Positions 63,946 to 64,000 of a stretch of 64,000 nucleotides of DNA are shown piece by piece. Every line of letters starts with the position of its first letter. Positions within the stretch are counted from its first letter, which is position 1. The DNA is taken from assembly GCF_000002985.6 (NCBI RefSeq), contig NC_003282.8, positions 15,314,001 to 15,378,000 on the forward strand. Direction: 5' to 3'. The notes beneath the pieces are model-generated. The model was not told where the DNA came from. It saw only the letters and a list, made by a program, of their open reading frames with translations, and made no database searches. The position numbers and the translations under genes are program-made. This DNA is from Caenorhabditis elegans (lineage: Eukaryota > Nematoda > Chromadorea > Rhabditida > Rhabditidae).

Positions 63946-64000
63946 CTCTACGAAAGAGGACGCTAGCCAGCCAGAAACTGAAAAAGAGTGTCAAAAATCC
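63946..64000 (+). CDS. Possible exon running off the right edge
   Basis: After an acceptor-like CACTGCAG, one frame stays open to the edge and reads STKEDASQPETEKECQKS, with charged, protein-like composition unlike the AT-rich noise around it. Too short to assign; the other two frames also run here, one with a stop. Confidence 0.3.

Overview
The window is nematode DNA, almost certainly Caenorhabditis elegans and most likely the right arm of chromosome IV. Support: AT-rich sequence with short introns ending TTTTCAG, a C. elegans-type tRNA-Ser, a Tc3-family transposon with 470-bp inverted ends, nematode-type gene families (NTF2-like pair, receptor L-domain protein, T-box pair, copine), and above all a very high density of CTGTTTCA, the core of the 'Ruby' promoter motif of type I piRNA (21U-RNA) genes. 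I count 78 exact cores on the two strands (44 plus, 34 minus) where base composition predicts about 2-3. In 66 cases a YRNT start site (its T is the first base of a 21U-RNA) can be placed 36-43 nt past the core, most often at 39. I read the window as part of a germline piRNA cluster with a few protein genes embedded in it. The chromosome placement rests on published knowledge that such clusters lie on IV and that a T-box pair (tbx-39/tbx-40) lies there; it is an inference.

Layout. 1-4.5 kb: piRNA promoters. 4.5-8.2 kb: tRNA-Ser(AGA), then two divergent NTF2-like paralogues flanking a minisatellite-filled inverted-repeat element. 8.85-15.9 kb: a large inverted duplication carrying two T-box genes and paralogous piRNA genes. 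16-22.9 kb: non-coding, piRNA promoters and a degraded direct duplication. 23.1-25.8 kb: a seven-exon receptor L-domain gene with signal peptide and a GPI-like tail. 26-28.5 kb: piRNA promoters. 28.5-30.7 kb: Tc3-like transposon, nearly whole, its transposase broken by one extra A. 30.7-47.8 kb: gene-poor and piRNA-rich, including alternating tandem units (32.9-35.1 kb), a 1,291-bp apparently identical tandem duplication (38.2-40.8 kb) and a diverged tandem array (42-44 kb). 47.9-54 kb: a 12-exon divergent copine whose introns hold piRNA genes on both strands. 54-59.5 kb: sparse. 59.6-63.15 kb: satellites, including about 18 copies of a 40-bp unit that is a near-perfect heat-shock element array beside a Helitron-like 3' terminus, and an enlarged relative of the 5.9-7.3 kb element. 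63.15-64 kb: one good piRNA candidate and a possible exon running off the edge.

Functional picture. Each piRNA unit is a tiny separate RNA polymerase II gene: core motif, an AT-rich second block (often TGATAWAT at +7 to +14), then a YRNT start giving a short capped precursor that is trimmed to 21 nt and loaded on the Piwi protein PRG-1. Several local duplications kept promoter and start while the 21-nt body diverged, which shows how a cluster can gain new guide sequences. All piRNA calls are predictions from motif and spacing; small-RNA data would decide each one.
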